Of a DNA stretch of 64,000 nucleotides, positions 24,196 to 33,652 are shown in pieces (position 1 is the first letter of the stretch; every line of letters starts with the position of its first letter). The notes beneath the pieces are model-generated. The model did no database searches, was not told the origin of the DNA, and was given only the letters and a program-made list of their open reading frames with translations. Source of the DNA: Pseudomonas psychrophila (GTDB taxonomy: Bacteria > Pseudomonadota > Gammaproteobacteria > Pseudomonadales > Pseudomonadaceae). Location: NCBI RefSeq assembly GCF_001043005.1, contig NZ_JYKZ01000003.1, forward strand, positions 410,260-474,259, in the 5' to 3' direction. Position numbers and translations under genes: made by a program.

Positions 24196-26454
24196 ATGTC
24201 GTCTCGATTCAACCGCAGTCATCTTTCACTGGCTCTCATGGCCGCACTGGCTTCGCCAACCCTGCTCGCCGATGCACTTGAGCGTGAGCGTGACGAAGTA
24301 CCGGTAGAGGCCGCCGATTTGCCGGTGGATGGCACCCGACAGGCGCTGCAACTTGAAGAAACCCGCGTACTGGGCACCGCAGCCCAGGAACTGAAGCAGG
24401 CACCGGGTGTGTCGATCATCACCGCCGAAGATATTAAAAAACGGCCGCCAGCCAACGACCTCTCCGACATCATTCGTCGGGAGCCGGGGGTCAACCTGAC
24501 GGGCAACAGCTCCAGCGGCGCTCGCGGCAACAATCGCCAGATCGACCTACGTGGCATGGGCCCGGAAAACACCCTGATCCTGATTGACGGCAAACCATCC
24601 TCTTCACGCAACGCCCAGCGCTATGGCTGGAGCGGCGACCGTGATACCCGTGGCGAAACCAACTGGGTGCCGGCCGAAGAAGTCGAGCGCATCGAGATCC
24701 TGCGTGGCCCGGCAGCTGCTCGTTACGGTTCCGGCGCAATGGGCGGGGTGGTCAATATCATCACCAAGCGCCCTTCGGACAAACTCAGCGGCTCGGTCAC
24801 TGCGTACTACATGTCCCCTGAAGACGATTCTGAGGGCGTCAGCAAACGCACCAACTTCAACCTCAGCGGGCCGATCACGGACGATCTGGTGTTTCGTGTA
24901 TATGGCGGCCTGAACAAGACCGATGCCGATGATCCGGGCATCAACACCGCCGCTCAGGCGTCTCCTGACAGCGTAGTGGCTGGTCGTGAAGGCGTGCGCA
25001 ACAAAGACGTCAACGGCTTGCTCAGCTGGCAGTTCACCCCGGAGCAGTCACTTGACCTGGAAGCCAGTTACAGCCGTCAGGGCAATATTTTTGCCGGTGA
25101 CACCATGCTCAACAGCGGTGGTGATTTCGTTAACAGCCTGACCGGTAAAGAAACCAGCGTACTGCAGCGCAGCAGCTTTTCGGCGACCCATAATGGCTCG
25201 TTCGACTGGGGCTCCACCATGGCCTCTCTGACCCACGACCTGACCCGTAACGCTCGCCTCAACGAAGGCCTGGCCGGTTATGGTGAAGGTGCGCCGTCTG
25301 AAAGCGCGGGCAGATTTGAATCGCGGTTGCGCAACACCCGAGCCACCGGCGAAGTAAACCTGCCGTTGACCCTGGGCACCGCACAAGTGCTGACGCTGGG
25401 CGGCGAGTACCTGTACGAATCGCTCAATGACCCGGGTTCGTTGCGGCCGCAAAGCTGGGACCCAGGCACTGACGGTACTCCAGGGCTGCCGGGCACGGAC
25501 CGTACGCAAACCAAAACCACGGCCAACAGCTATGCGTTCTATGTTGAAGACAATATCGAAGTCGGCGCCAAGACCATCGTGACCCCCGGCGTACGTTTCG
25601 ATCACCACAGCGAGTTTGGTGCCAACTGGAGCCCGAGCCTCAACGCTTCGCACCAGATCACCGATGAGCTGAGCATCAAGGGCGGTATTGCCCGGGCCTA
25701 CAAAACCCCGAACCTGTACCAGTCCAACCCCAACTACCTCCTGTACAGCCGTGGTAACGGTTGCAGTTCAGTAGAAGTGAATCTGGGCGGTTGCTACCTG
25801 GTGGGTAACCCGGACCTCAAGCCTGAAATCAGCGTCAACAAAGAGATCGGCCTGGCGTACGACAAAGGCACATGGCGCACCAGCGGTACGTATTTCCGCA
25901 ACGACTACCAAAACAAGATCAATGCCAGCAACGAATCGGCATTCCGCCTGCCAAACGGCCGTCGCGTGCTGCAATGGGAAAACAGCGGCAAAGCCATCGT
26001 GCAAGGGATTGAGGGTAATCTGTTCGTCAGCTTGCGCGACGATCTTGACTGGAACACCAACCTGACCTACATGATCGAAAGCAAGGACAAGGAAACCGGT
26101 GATCCGCTGAGCATCATTCCCAAGTACACCCTCAACACCATGCTGGACTGGTACGCCACTGAAAAACTGTCATTCCAGGTCAGCGGTACTTATTACGGCA
26201 AGCAGGAAGCGCCCAAGCGTAATAACCGCGCCAACGAAGAACTCGACAAATCGGTACAACAGCCGGTTGACCCTTACGGTCTCGTGGGCCTGAGCAGTGG
26301 TTATGAGTTCAATAAGAACTTCAGCGTGCGGGTCGGCATCAACAACCTGTTCGACAAGCAGTTGTACCGCAAGGGCAACTCTGACGAAGCGGGCGCGCAA
26401 ACCTATAACGAAGCAGGCCGTGCCTACTTTGCGTCGGTGACCAGCTCCTTCTGA
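24196..26454 (+). CDS. TonB-dependent ferric siderophore receptor, FepA/PfeA type
   Basis: A 752-residue outer-membrane receptor. The ATG at 24196 starts a signal peptide ending TLLADA. A plug domain follows (LEETRVLG, the TonB-box region, then ITAEDIKKRPPANDLSDIIRREPGVN, IDLRGMGPENTLILIDGKP, VERIEILRGPAAARYGSGAMGGVVNIITK). The beta-barrel ends FASVTSSF with a terminal Phe. Overall layout resembles FepA/PfeA/PirA catecholate receptors. Two Fur-like sites precede it and an iron-associated membrane block follows. The ligand may be a foreign siderophore because no catecholate synthesis genes are present in the window. Confidence 0.9.
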   Translation: MSSRFNRSHLSLALMAALASPTLLADALERERDEVPVEAADLPVDGTRQALQLEETRVLGTAAQELKQAPGVSIITAEDIKKRPPANDLSDIIRREPGVNLTGNSSSGARGNNRQIDLRGMGPENTLILIDGKPSSSRNAQRYGWSGDRDTRGETNWVPAEEVERIEILRGPAAARYGSGAMGGVVNIITKRPSDKLSGSVTAYYMSPEDDSEGVSKRTNFNLSGPITDDLVFRVYGGLNKTDADDPGINTAAQASPDSVVAGREGVRNKDVNGLLSWQFTPEQSLDLEASYSRQGNIFAGDTMLNSGGDFVNSLTGKETSVLQRSSFSATHNGSFDWGSTMASLTHDLTRNARLNEGLAGYGEGAPSESAGRFESRLRNTRATGEVNLPLTLGTAQVLTLGGEYLYESLNDPGSLRPQSWDPGTDGTPGLPGTDRTQTKTTANSYAFYVEDNIEVGAKTIVTPGVRFDHHSEFGANWSPSLNASHQITDELSIKGGIARAYKTPNLYQSNPNYLLYSRGNGCSSVEVNLGGCYLVGNPDLKPEISVNKEIGLAYDKGTWRTSGTYFRNDYQNKINASNESAFRLPNGRRVLQWENSGKAIVQGIEGNLFVSLRDDLDWNTNLTYMIESKDKETGDPLSIIPKYTLNTMLDWYATEKLSFQVSGTYYGKQEAPKRNNRANEELDKSVQQPVDPYGLVGLSSGYEFNKNFSVRVGINNLFDKQLYRKGNSDEAGAQTYNEAGRAYFASVTSSF

Positions 26455-26584
26455 TAAATAACCCGGGCCTGATCGCTGTTACCGGTGCAGGCACATCCAG
26501 GCGCGACATCCGTGAATAACGGGTGCCGCGCCGTTGTCGCATCTGGTGCAGGCAAAACGCAGAGCTCGATGAGGAATTGAAAAC

Positions 26585-26875
26585 ATGAAACTCGCTACGT
26601 CGGCCTGGGCGCCGATTGTGTCCCGCACCCTGGCTGCACTGGTCGGCGGTTATGTCTTTACCTATGCCTTTACCGCTGCATTGGCGCGGCTGCTGCCGCT
26701 GGACAATGTGGACTCGATGATCGTCGCCAGTTTGCTGTCGTTTGTGATCTACACCTTCGCCATCCTGTGGGCGTTTGCCGCCCGTCATCAGTGGTCGGCC
26801 TGGATGGGCGCGGTACTCGCCGTCCCTTTGGCCGCCATCGGCTTTTGGCCACAACTGCTGGAGCAACTGGGATGA
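26585..26875 (+). CDS. DUF3649 inner-membrane protein
   Basis: A 96-residue protein with about three hydrophobic helices. It ends in an ATGA overlap with the PepSY protein. DUF3649, PepSY and DUF3325 genes recur together downstream of siderophore receptors, so a part in ferric siderophore handling at the inner membrane is likely. The individual role is unknown. Confidence 0.82.
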   Translation: MKLATSAWAPIVSRTLAALVGGYVFTYAFTAALARLLPLDNVDSMIVASLLSFVIYTFAILWAFAARHQWSAWMGAVLAVPLAAIGFWPQLLEQLG

Positions 26876-28410
26876 AACAGACCCTGACCCAATCCATGGC
26901 CTGGCTGCATACATGGGGCGGCCTGATCGTCGGCTGGTTGTTGTTCGTGATCTTTTTGACCGGCAGCCTGGCGGTGTTCGATCAAGAGATCGACAACTGG
27001 ATGACCCCCGAACTGCCTGCGCACCACTTGACGGATGAGCAAGCCGCGCAACGTGCGCTGGATTACTTGCAAGCACACAAGGCCGACGCCAAGCAGTGGG
27101 GTATCCGCCTGCCTTATGAACGTTCGCCGCAGCTGCAGGCCTCGACCGGCGGGCGCCGTGACGGGGTGTCGGTGACACTCGACCCCGATACCGGCGAGGT
27201 GATACCGGTGCGCGAATCGGTGGGTGGACGGTTTTTCTTCCTGTTTCACTTCACCCTGCATATGCCGCGCATGATCGGGATCTATCTGGTTGGCGCACTG
27301 GCCATGGGCATGCTTGCAGCGCTGGTCAGCGGGATCGTGATTCACAAAAAGTTCTTCAAGGAATTCTTTACCTTTCGTCCTGCCAAGGGTCAGCGTTCAT
27401 GGTTGGACGCTCACAACGCCAGTGCCGTGCTGTTGTTGCCGTTTCACTTGATGATCACCTACAGCGGGCTGGCTATATTTCTGGTGATCTACATGCCAGC
27501 GGCGATGGATGCGTTGTTCGATGGCAACCGCGAGGCCTTTTTCAAAGCCCAGGACGCCGCGCCACCCGCGCTTGAGGTCAAGCGCCCGGCGACGGTCGAA
27601 CCGGCGCCGCTGGTGGCACTTGGGCCGTTGCTGACCAAGGCCCGTGAGGTGATGGGGCCGTTGAGCGGGGTAAACATCAGCAACCCCGGGCAGAGCAATG
27701 CCGAAATCCAGGTTCGACCGATTCTGGGTAACCGCATCGCCCTGACCAAAGGGCAAGGCATGCGCTTCGACGGGGTCACGGGTGAGCAGATTTCCGGGCC
27801 GACAGAAATGCGTCCTACAGTGCTGACCCATCGGGTGATTTCAGGGCTGCACTTTGCCCAGTTCGGGGGGTATCCGATGCGCTGGCTGTACTTCGTTTGC
27901 GGTCTGATCAGCAGCGCCATGATCGCCAGTGGCCTGGTGTTGTTCACCGTCAAGCGGCGACGTAAATACGCCAGCGAAAGCCGCGTCGCGCAGGTCCTCT
28001 ACCGTGTGGTTGAAGCGCTTAATATCACCGCCATGGCTGGTCTGAGCCTGGCCTGCATCAGCTTGCTGTGGGGCAATCGCTTGTTGCCCTCAGGGCTGGC
28101 AGAACGTGCCGACGCTGAACTGAACGTGTTCTTCGGTGTGTGGGCCCTGAGTCTGGTTCATGCGTTGATCCGGCCACGCATGCAGGCCTGGCGCGAGCAG
28201 CTTGGGTTAGCGGGGTTGATGTGCCTGGCCTTGCCACTGCTGAGCATGCTCACGGTCAGTCGGCCTTGGGCGCTGCCTACCAGCATGGGCGTGGAACTGA
28301 CTGCGATGGCACTGGGTGCCTTGTTATTGTGGGCGTGCTGGAAGGTATCGCAACCGGCGGTTGAGCGAGTGCCGCGCAAAAAGACCGCTGTCATGGCTGA
28401 GGTGAATTGA
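26872..28410 (+). CDS. PepSY-domain membrane protein (PiuB-like)
   Basis: A 512-residue inner-membrane protein with TM helices near 10-35, 140-165, 190-215, 340-370 and toward the C-terminus. The start HTWGGLIVGWLLFVIFLTGSLAVFDQEID is typical of PiuB/PepSY_TM proteins. Conserved His residues in HTWGG, FHFTLHMPR and FHLMITYSG could bind heme. Some relatives act as ferric siderophore reductases; that activity is inferred here. The ATG overlaps the DUF3649 stop. Confidence 0.87.
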   Translation: MKQTLTQSMAWLHTWGGLIVGWLLFVIFLTGSLAVFDQEIDNWMTPELPAHHLTDEQAAQRALDYLQAHKADAKQWGIRLPYERSPQLQASTGGRRDGVSVTLDPDTGEVIPVRESVGGRFFFLFHFTLHMPRMIGIYLVGALAMGMLAALVSGIVIHKKFFKEFFTFRPAKGQRSWLDAHNASAVLLLPFHLMITYSGLAIFLVIYMPAAMDALFDGNREAFFKAQDAAPPALEVKRPATVEPAPLVALGPLLTKAREVMGPLSGVNISNPGQSNAEIQVRPILGNRIALTKGQGMRFDGVTGEQISGPTEMRPTVLTHRVISGLHFAQFGGYPMRWLYFVCGLISSAMIASGLVLFTVKRRRKYASESRVAQVLYRVVEALNITAMAGLSLACISLLWGNRLLPSGLAERADAELNVFFGVWALSLVHALIRPRMQAWREQLGLAGLMCLALPLLSMLTVSRPWALPTSMGVELTAMALGALLLWACWKVSQPAVERVPRKKTAVMAEVN

Positions 28411-28411
28411 G

Positions 28412-28747
28412 ATGCTGGCTCATTTTTTTGCTGCGCTGGCGTTCGCCTACCTCGGCATGCTTGCCCTGTGTCAGGGGCTGGACCGCCATTACAAACAGGT
28501 GTGGGGCAAGCCCCCATCGCCTCGTCTGAGCCGCTTGCTGCGGGTTTCAGGCTGGGTGAGCCTGGGGCTGAGCTTCTATTTTTGCGGGCTGGCCTGGGGC
28601 TGGGCGATGGGGCCGGTGGGCTGGCTCGGCATGCTTTCGTTGAGCGGTTTTGGGCTGCTGATGCTGTTGCCGTACAGGCCTCGCCTGGCCGTGTGGTTGC
28701 CGATGGGATTTGTGCCGGTTTGGGCGGTGATCGAAACCCTGACGTGA
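28412..28747 (+). CDS. DUF3325 inner-membrane protein
   Basis: A 111-residue protein with three to four hydrophobic helices, starting one base after the PepSY stop. It is the last gene of the receptor/DUF3649/PepSY/DUF3325 iron block and ends before a hairpin. Role unknown. Confidence 0.82.
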   Translation: MLAHFFAALAFAYLGMLALCQGLDRHYKQVWGKPPSPRLSRLLRVSGWVSLGLSFYFCGLAWGWAMGPVGWLGMLSLSGFGLLMLLPYRPRLAVWLPMGFVPVWAVIETLT

Positions 28748-28751
28748 ACCC

Positions 28752-28785
28752 GTAGCAGCTGCCTCGTTCCTTCGGCAGCTGCTAC
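28752..28785. terminator. 12-bp perfect hairpin between convergent genes
   Basis: GTAGCAGCTGCC (28752-28763) and GGCAGCTGCTAC (28774-28785) pair around a 10-base loop. It separates the DUF3325 gene from the convergent ABC permease and resembles the GTAGC...GCTAC palindromes repeated at 40 and 54 kb. Confidence 0.6.
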
Positions 28786-28790
28786 AAGCT

Positions 28791-29465
28791 TTATGCAGGT
28801 TTTCGAACCCAGCGATTGGCAATTACATCCAGACTGCTGCAAAACACGAAATACACCAAGGCGACGAACAGGAATATTTCAGTCGGGTGCACCATCACCC
28901 GATTGCTGACCTGGGTGGCGACGAACGAGAGCTCGCCAACCCCGATCACATACGCCAACGAGGTGTCCTTGATCAGTGAAATCCATTGATTGAGAAAGGA
29001 GGGCAACATCATGGGCAAGGCCTGAGGAAGGATGATCAGGCGCAGCACTTGCCAGGTGCCCAGGCCCAGCGCCTTGCCTGCAGCCCATTGCCCGGCCGGC
29101 AAGCTGCTGATCCCGGCATACACCGAGTGCGCCAGGTACGCGCCACCAATCAACGACAACGCGCACACCACGGTGGCCAGTGCGGGAACATCGACCTTGA
29201 ACACAATGGGCAGCAGGAAGTAACTCCAGAAAATCAGCATCACCACCGGGATCGCCCGTAAAAAGCCCAGTACGCCAAGCAACAGCCAGCGCACTTTGCC
29301 GCGAATCATCACCAGCGCAATACCCAGCACCAGCCCCAGCAGTGCCGAGATGATCCCCGACAGCAGACTCAGCACCAGCGTCAGTGCCGCTCCGCCCAGA
29401 GGTCCGTTGGGCCAGGCGCCGAGCATAAAGTACGAAAAATTATCGCTAATCACCGAAAAGTCCAT
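28791..29465 (-). CDS. Polar amino acid ABC transporter permease 2
   Basis: A 224-residue HisQ/HisM-type permease with about five helices. The ABC coupling loop is AGISSLPAGQWAAGKALGLGTWQVLRLIILPQAL (EAA loop with the G at the conserved place, about 118-150). It starts three bases after the stop of the upstream permease. Together with that permease and the binding protein it should form an importer, but no ATPase gene follows. Confidence 0.9.
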   Translation of the reverse strand: MDFSVISDNFSYFMLGAWPNGPLGGAALTLVLSLLSGIISALLGLVLGIALVMIRGKVRWLLLGVLGFLRAIPVVMLIFWSYFLLPIVFKVDVPALATVVCALSLIGGAYLAHSVYAGISSLPAGQWAAGKALGLGTWQVLRLIILPQALPMMLPSFLNQWISLIKDTSLAYVIGVGELSFVATQVSNRVMVHPTEIFLFVALVYFVFCSSLDVIANRWVRKPA

Positions 29466-29468
29466 GTC

Positions 29469-30212
29469 TTACACCACTCCCTGGCGATACCACTTGCTGC
29501 GTGCAATCAGTTGGCCGATCACTTCGATCAGCGCAATGCTGGCCACATACAGCAAGGTGGCAAAGCCAAAGGCCTGAAACGTCTTGAAGGTTTCAGTCTC
29601 GACCTGGCGCGAAGCGTAAGACAATTCGGCCAGGCCAATGGCCATGGTCAGCGACGAATTTTTCAGGGCATTCATGTATTGCCCCAGCAACGGCCCCAAA
29701 GCCGTGCGCAGTGCCTGTGGAAAGACGATATAGCGCCACACCTGTGCAGGCTTGAAGCCCAGCGCCAGACCGGCCGCCCGTTGTTCAATACGCACCGAGC
29801 TGATGCCCGCGCGAAACTCTTCGCAAATAAAGGCTGCGGTATACAACATCAGGCCCCAGAACCCGGCAATGAACTCAAAGGACGGCCATTCAATTTCAAA
29901 CAGGCCCACTGACAGGCTGCGCGGCTGGTTGAGCCACATCACCAACTCTTCGGGCAGCATCGCCGTCACTGCGAAGTACCAGAAAAACAATTGCACCAGC
30001 AGCGGCGTATTGCGAAACAGGGCGAGATAAGCCCGTGCTGGCCACGACCACACGCGCGAAGGTGAAATGCGCGCCAGGCACAGCAAAAAACCCAGCCCGG
30101 TGGCTACCAGGCAGGTCAGAAGCGAGAGGATCAGGGTGAGGACAAAACCGTCGAGCAGCCAGTGCAGGTAGTGCGGGGCAAGCAGTTCACCAAACATAAA
30201 AACAGCGTCCAT
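29469..30212 (-). CDS. Polar amino acid ABC transporter permease 1
   Basis: A 247-residue HisQ/HisM-family permease with EAA loop FRAGISSVRIEQRAAGLALG followed by FKPAQVWRYIVFPQALR. The start could be 30212 or the ATG at 30197. Second gene of the binding-protein/permease/permease operon. A REP pair lies between it and the binding-protein gene, which may lower its expression relative to the binding protein. Confidence 0.9.
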   Translation of the reverse strand: MDAVFMFGELLAPHYLHWLLDGFVLTLILSLLTCLVATGLGFLLCLARISPSRVWSWPARAYLALFRNTPLLVQLFFWYFAVTAMLPEELVMWLNQPRSLSVGLFEIEWPSFEFIAGFWGLMLYTAAFICEEFRAGISSVRIEQRAAGLALGFKPAQVWRYIVFPQALRTALGPLLGQYMNALKNSSLTMAIGLAELSYASRQVETETFKTFQAFGFATLLYVASIALIEVIGQLIARSKWYRQGVV

Positions 30213-30267
30213 CTATAAACGAACAAACCCGTCCGGTTATCCGGGACGGGCTGAAGGAGGCAGGAGC

Positions 30268-30316
30268 CGTGGGAGCGAGCCTGGAAAAGCCTTCGCGAGC
30301 AGGCTCGCCCTCACAC
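30268..30316. repeat. REP pair inside an operon
   Basis: GTGGGAGCGAGCCTGG...CCTTCGCGAGCAGGCTCG lies between the binding-protein gene and the first permease gene. REP hairpins at this place are known to stabilise the upstream message in other operons, giving excess binding protein. Confidence 0.75.
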
Positions 30317-30326
30317 AGGCAGTGGC

Positions 30327-31133
30327 TCAGCTCTTGTCGCCGATTTTGTACAGGCGAGTCAGCGGGGTCTTGGTGGTCGGACCGAACCAGGCGTCATAAA
30401 TGCCTTGTGCCTTGCCCTGGGCTTCCAGGTCGGTGAGGGTCTGGTTGACCACTTCGGTCAGGCGCGCTTCTCCTTTTGGAATGCCCACACCGATCAGGTC
30501 ATTGGAAATGGTGAACGGCGGCACTTCGTATTTGTCCTTGTCCGGCACATTGGCCAGCAGGCCGATCAGCTTCGGGCCGTCCTGGGTGATGGCCTGGACG
30601 TTGCCGTTGCGCAAGGCGGTGAAGGCGAAAGGGGTGTCATCGTAGGCAACCACTTTGGCACCGGGGAATTTCTCGCGCAGCACACCTTCATTGACAGTGC
30701 CCTTGTCCACCCCGACACGCCACTTGTTCAGTTCCTCCGGGGATTTAAGCGTGCCTTTCTTGACGATAAATTGCTGACCGGATGCGAAGTACGGAATGCT
30801 GAAGTTCACTTGCTCGGCGCGCTCAGGGGTGATGGTGAAGTTGGCCAGCACCAGATCCACCTTGTTCGCGACCAGCAACGGCACACGGTTGGCCGGGTTG
30901 GTCGGTTGCAACTGCAATTTCACGCCCAGCTTATCGGCAATGGCCTTGGCGTAGTCCACGTCCAGGCCTTCAATCTGCTTGCTCTTGGCATCAACAAAGC
31001 CAAACGGCGGATTGCTGTCAAAAGACGCCACGCGCAGCACACCGGACTTTTTGATGTCGTCCAGACGATCGGCGTGGGCCAGGCCAGACAAGACAGCCAG
31101 GGTCAAAGCGGTGAGGGCAGTGATTTTTTTCAT
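30327..31133 (-). CDS. Polar amino acid ABC transporter substrate-binding protein
   Basis: A 268-residue periplasmic protein with a signal peptide ending GLAHA and two-lobed family-3 landmarks (GVLRVASFDSNPPFGFVD, GLDVDYAKAIADKLGVKLQL, VDLVLANFTITPERAEQVNFS). First gene of an importer with two permeases. The ligand cannot be named with confidence from sequence. Confidence 0.9.
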   Translation of the reverse strand: MKKITALTALTLAVLSGLAHADRLDDIKKSGVLRVASFDSNPPFGFVDAKSKQIEGLDVDYAKAIADKLGVKLQLQPTNPANRVPLLVANKVDLVLANFTITPERAEQVNFSIPYFASGQQFIVKKGTLKSPEELNKWRVGVDKGTVNEGVLREKFPGAKVVAYDDTPFAFTALRNGNVQAITQDGPKLIGLLANVPDKDKYEVPPFTISNDLIGVGIPKGEARLTEVVNQTLTDLEAQGKAQGIYDAWFGPTTKTPLTRLYKIGDKS

Positions 31134-31558
31134 TTCGTTCTCATCATGAGTTGGAAGAGTTATGACGAGAGTCTTGCAGGAAATTTAGCTTTTAAAAAAG
31201 AATATAAAATGATTTGAATATGCCTTTAAGGAATATGACGTTGCGATGATCGCTGTGGGAGCGGGCTTGCTCGCGAGGGCACCGCCGAGCCTTGGCGAGG
31301 CGTCCGTTGTCACGGGACAGGCCCATGGTTACTTTTTCGGCGTTTGGAAAAAGTGACTCGCCGTAAGGGCGGAACCCGTAGAAAGTCGTGACACATCGAA
31401 TGGATATGTTCTCGTCTGCTTCCACGGTTTATCAGATATGCCATGCGTACCGGTTTTACGACCGCTGCGCCGCTGCGTCGCAGTGGCGCACTCTCTCAAA
31501 CGTAGCCTCGTTCTACTCGTCAACTACTACGCAACGGTGTGCGAGGCTGCGCCCAGGT
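31134..31558. other. 425-bp intergenic region, repeats only
   Basis: It holds a single REP (31255-31280) and a composite dispersed repeat (31327-31553). No ATPase gene is present, although both flanking ABC clusters lack one. Bases 31134-31230 are AT-rich and probably carry the promoter of the amino acid binding-protein operon. Confidence 0.7.
31327..31553 (+). repeat. Composite dispersed repeat, copy at 31 kb
   Basis: TACTTTTTCGGCGT.TGGAAA, GTAAGGGCGGAACCCGTAGA and ATCGAATGGATATG match 53633-53710 and 54455-54532. The second half (TACCGGTTTTACGACCGCTG, CGTAGCCTCGTTCTACTCGT) matches the copies at 40.3 and 54.2 kb. So parts separate in other copies are fused here. Confidence 0.8.
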
Positions 31559-32581
31559 TCACGCCCGTGGATCAAAAGCATCACGGCAGGCTTCGCCGAT
31601 GAACACCAACAGCGACAGAATCAGCGCCAGGGCACAGAACGCAGTCAGGCCCAGCCAGGGAGCTTGCAGGTTGCGCTTGGCCTGGCCGATCAGTTCACCC
31701 AGGGACGCGGTGCCTGGCGGCATGCCAAACCCCAGAAAATCCAGGGCGGTGAGGGTGGCAATCGCGCCGGTCACTATAAAGGGCAGGTAGGTGAGGGTGG
31801 AGGTCATGGCGTTGGGCAGGATGTGCCGTCGCATCAGTTCCATATCGCTGAGGCCCAGTGCCCGCGCAGCCTTGACGTATTCCAGGTTGCGCCCGCGCAT
31901 GAACTCGGCGCGCACCACGTCCACCAGCGCCAGCCAGCTGAACAGCGCCATGATCCCCAGTAACCACCAGAAGCTGGGCGCCACAAAGCCTGACAGGATG
32001 ATCAGCAGGTACAGCACCGGCAGCCCTGACCACACCTCTTGCAGGCGCTGGCCGAGCAAGTCCACCAGCCCGCCGTAATACCCTTGCAGGGCACCGGCGC
32101 TGATGCCCACCACTACGCTGATGGCAGTCAGGATCAAGGCGAACAGAATCGAAATCCGGGCACCGAAAATCACCCGCGCCAGTACATCCCGTGCCTGATC
32201 GTCGGTGCCCAGCCAGTTTTGACTGCTGGGCGGGCTCGGGGCGGGTTCCTGAAGGTCGTAATTGACCGTGTCGAAGCTGAACGGGATCGGCGCGAAGAGC
32301 ATCCAGCCATCCTGATCGGTAATCAGCTTGCGCACGTAATCGCTTCTGTAGTCGGGCTCGAAGGGCAGCTCGCCGCCAAACTCGGTTTCAACGTAGCTGG
32401 ACACCACCGGGAAGTACCAGCGGTCCTTGAAGTGAATGGCCAGCGGTTTGTCATTGGCGATCAGCTCGCCGCACAGGCACAGGACGAACAGCGCGATAAA
32501 AATCCACAGCGACCACCAGCCACGGCGGTTGGCCTTGAAACGGGCAAGACGCCGACGGCCCAAGGGGGAAAGATTGAGCAT
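31559..32581 (-). CDS. YejE-like peptide ABC transporter permease
   Basis: A 340-residue permease. The ATG at 32581 forms a TGATG overlap with the YejB stop, so it is preferred to the longer frame. N-terminal helix near residues 22-45, a periplasmic region (GELPFEPDYRSDYVRKLI) and the core with GTDDQARDVLARVIFGARIS and EAA-type loop EFMRGRNLEYVKAARALG. E. coli YejE serves import of peptides and microcin C. No YejF ATPase follows. Confidence 0.9.
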   Translation of the reverse strand: MLNLSPLGRRRLARFKANRRGWWSLWIFIALFVLCLCGELIANDKPLAIHFKDRWYFPVVSSYVETEFGGELPFEPDYRSDYVRKLITDQDGWMLFAPIPFSFDTVNYDLQEPAPSPPSSQNWLGTDDQARDVLARVIFGARISILFALILTAISVVVGISAGALQGYYGGLVDLLGQRLQEVWSGLPVLYLLIILSGFVAPSFWWLLGIMALFSWLALVDVVRAEFMRGRNLEYVKAARALGLSDMELMRRHILPNAMTSTLTYLPFIVTGAIATLTALDFLGFGMPPGTASLGELIGQAKRNLQAPWLGLTAFCALALILSLLVFIGEACRDAFDPRA

Positions 32582-33651
32582 CAAACTTCCCTCCCCGAGA
32601 AGTCGATGCGGGGATCGAGGAGCGTGTAGCAAAGATCGCCGATCAGCTTGATCAGCAGGCCAAAAAGGGTAAACAGAAACAGCGTGCCGAACACCACCGG
32701 GTAGTCCCGCGAAACGGCCGCTTCGTAGCTCATGCGCCCGATGCCGTCGAGGTTGAAGATGGTCTCAATCAACAGTGAGCCGGCAAAGAACACTTCGATC
32801 AGGGCCTGGGGAATCCCTGCGACCACCAGCAGCATGGCGTTGCGCATGACGTGACCGTACAGCACCCGCCGCTCGGTCAGGCCCTTGGCCCGTGCCGTGA
32901 CCACGTACTGGCGGCTGATTTCATTGAGAAAGCTGTTTTTGGTAAGAATGGTCAGGGTGGCAAAACCGCCGATCACCAACGCCGAGACCGGCAGCACCAT
33001 GTGCCACAGGTAATCACCGATTCTGGCAAAAAAGCCCAGGCTGTCGAAGTTCTCCGAGACCATCCCTTGCACCGGAAACCAGCTCACGTAGCTACCACCG
33101 GCAAATACCACAATCAACAAAATGGCAAACAGAAACGCTGGCATGGCGTAGCCGATGATGATCGCGGTGCTGGTCCACACATCGAACGCGCTGCCGTGGT
33201 GGATGGCCTTGCGTATGCCCAGCGGGATCGAGATCAGGTAAGTAATCAGCGTCGCCCACAGCCCCAGTGAAATAGTCACCGGCAGTTTTTGCAGGATCAG
33301 GTCTGTAACCTTGGCGCCTCGAAAGAAACTGTTGCCGAAGTCCAGTTGCGCGTAGTTCTTGAGCATCAGCCATAACCGCTCGTGCATGGGTTTGTCGAAG
33401 CCGTAGTGCCGGGTGATTTCTTCGACAAGCGCCGGGTCCAGGCCCCGGCTGCTACGGCTGGCAAGGCCGGTGCCGCCTGCCATGTCACGGGCTCCACCGG
33501 CGACGGCAGTGCTGCTAAAGCCCTGCAAGCGGGCAATGGCCTGCTCCACCGGACCACCGGGGGCGGCCTGCACGATCATAAAGTTGACCACCAGAATGCA
33601 CAGCAGGGTGGGGATGATCAGCAGTAAGCGTCGACTGATGTAATGCAGCAT
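32581..33651 (-). CDS. YejB-like peptide ABC transporter permease
   Basis: A 356-residue DppB-type permease with an N-terminal helix ([20 protein letters not shown]), the [13 protein letters not shown] region and the loop [23 protein letters not shown] that contacts the ATPase. A Gly/Ser-rich insert around residues 45-70 is typical of YejB. It starts one base beyond the stop of the binding-protein gene. Confidence 0.9.
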   Translation of the reverse strand: MLHYISRRLLLIIPTLLCILVVNFMIVQAAPGGPVEQAIARLQGFSSTAVAGGARDMAGGTGLASRSSRGLDPALVEEITRHYGFDKPMHERLWLMLKNYAQLDFGNSFFRGAKVTDLILQKLPVTISLGLWATLITYLISIPLGIRKAIHHGSAFDVWTSTAIIIGYAMPAFLFAILLIVVFAGGSYVSWFPVQGMVSENFDSLGFFARIGDYLWHMVLPVSALVIGGFATLTILTKNSFLNEISRQYVVTARAKGLTERRVLYGHVMRNAMLLVVAGIPQALIEVFFAGSLLIETIFNLDGIGRMSYEAAVSRDYPVVFGTLFLFTLFGLLIKLIGDLCYTLLDPRIDFSGREV

Positions 33652-33652
33652 T

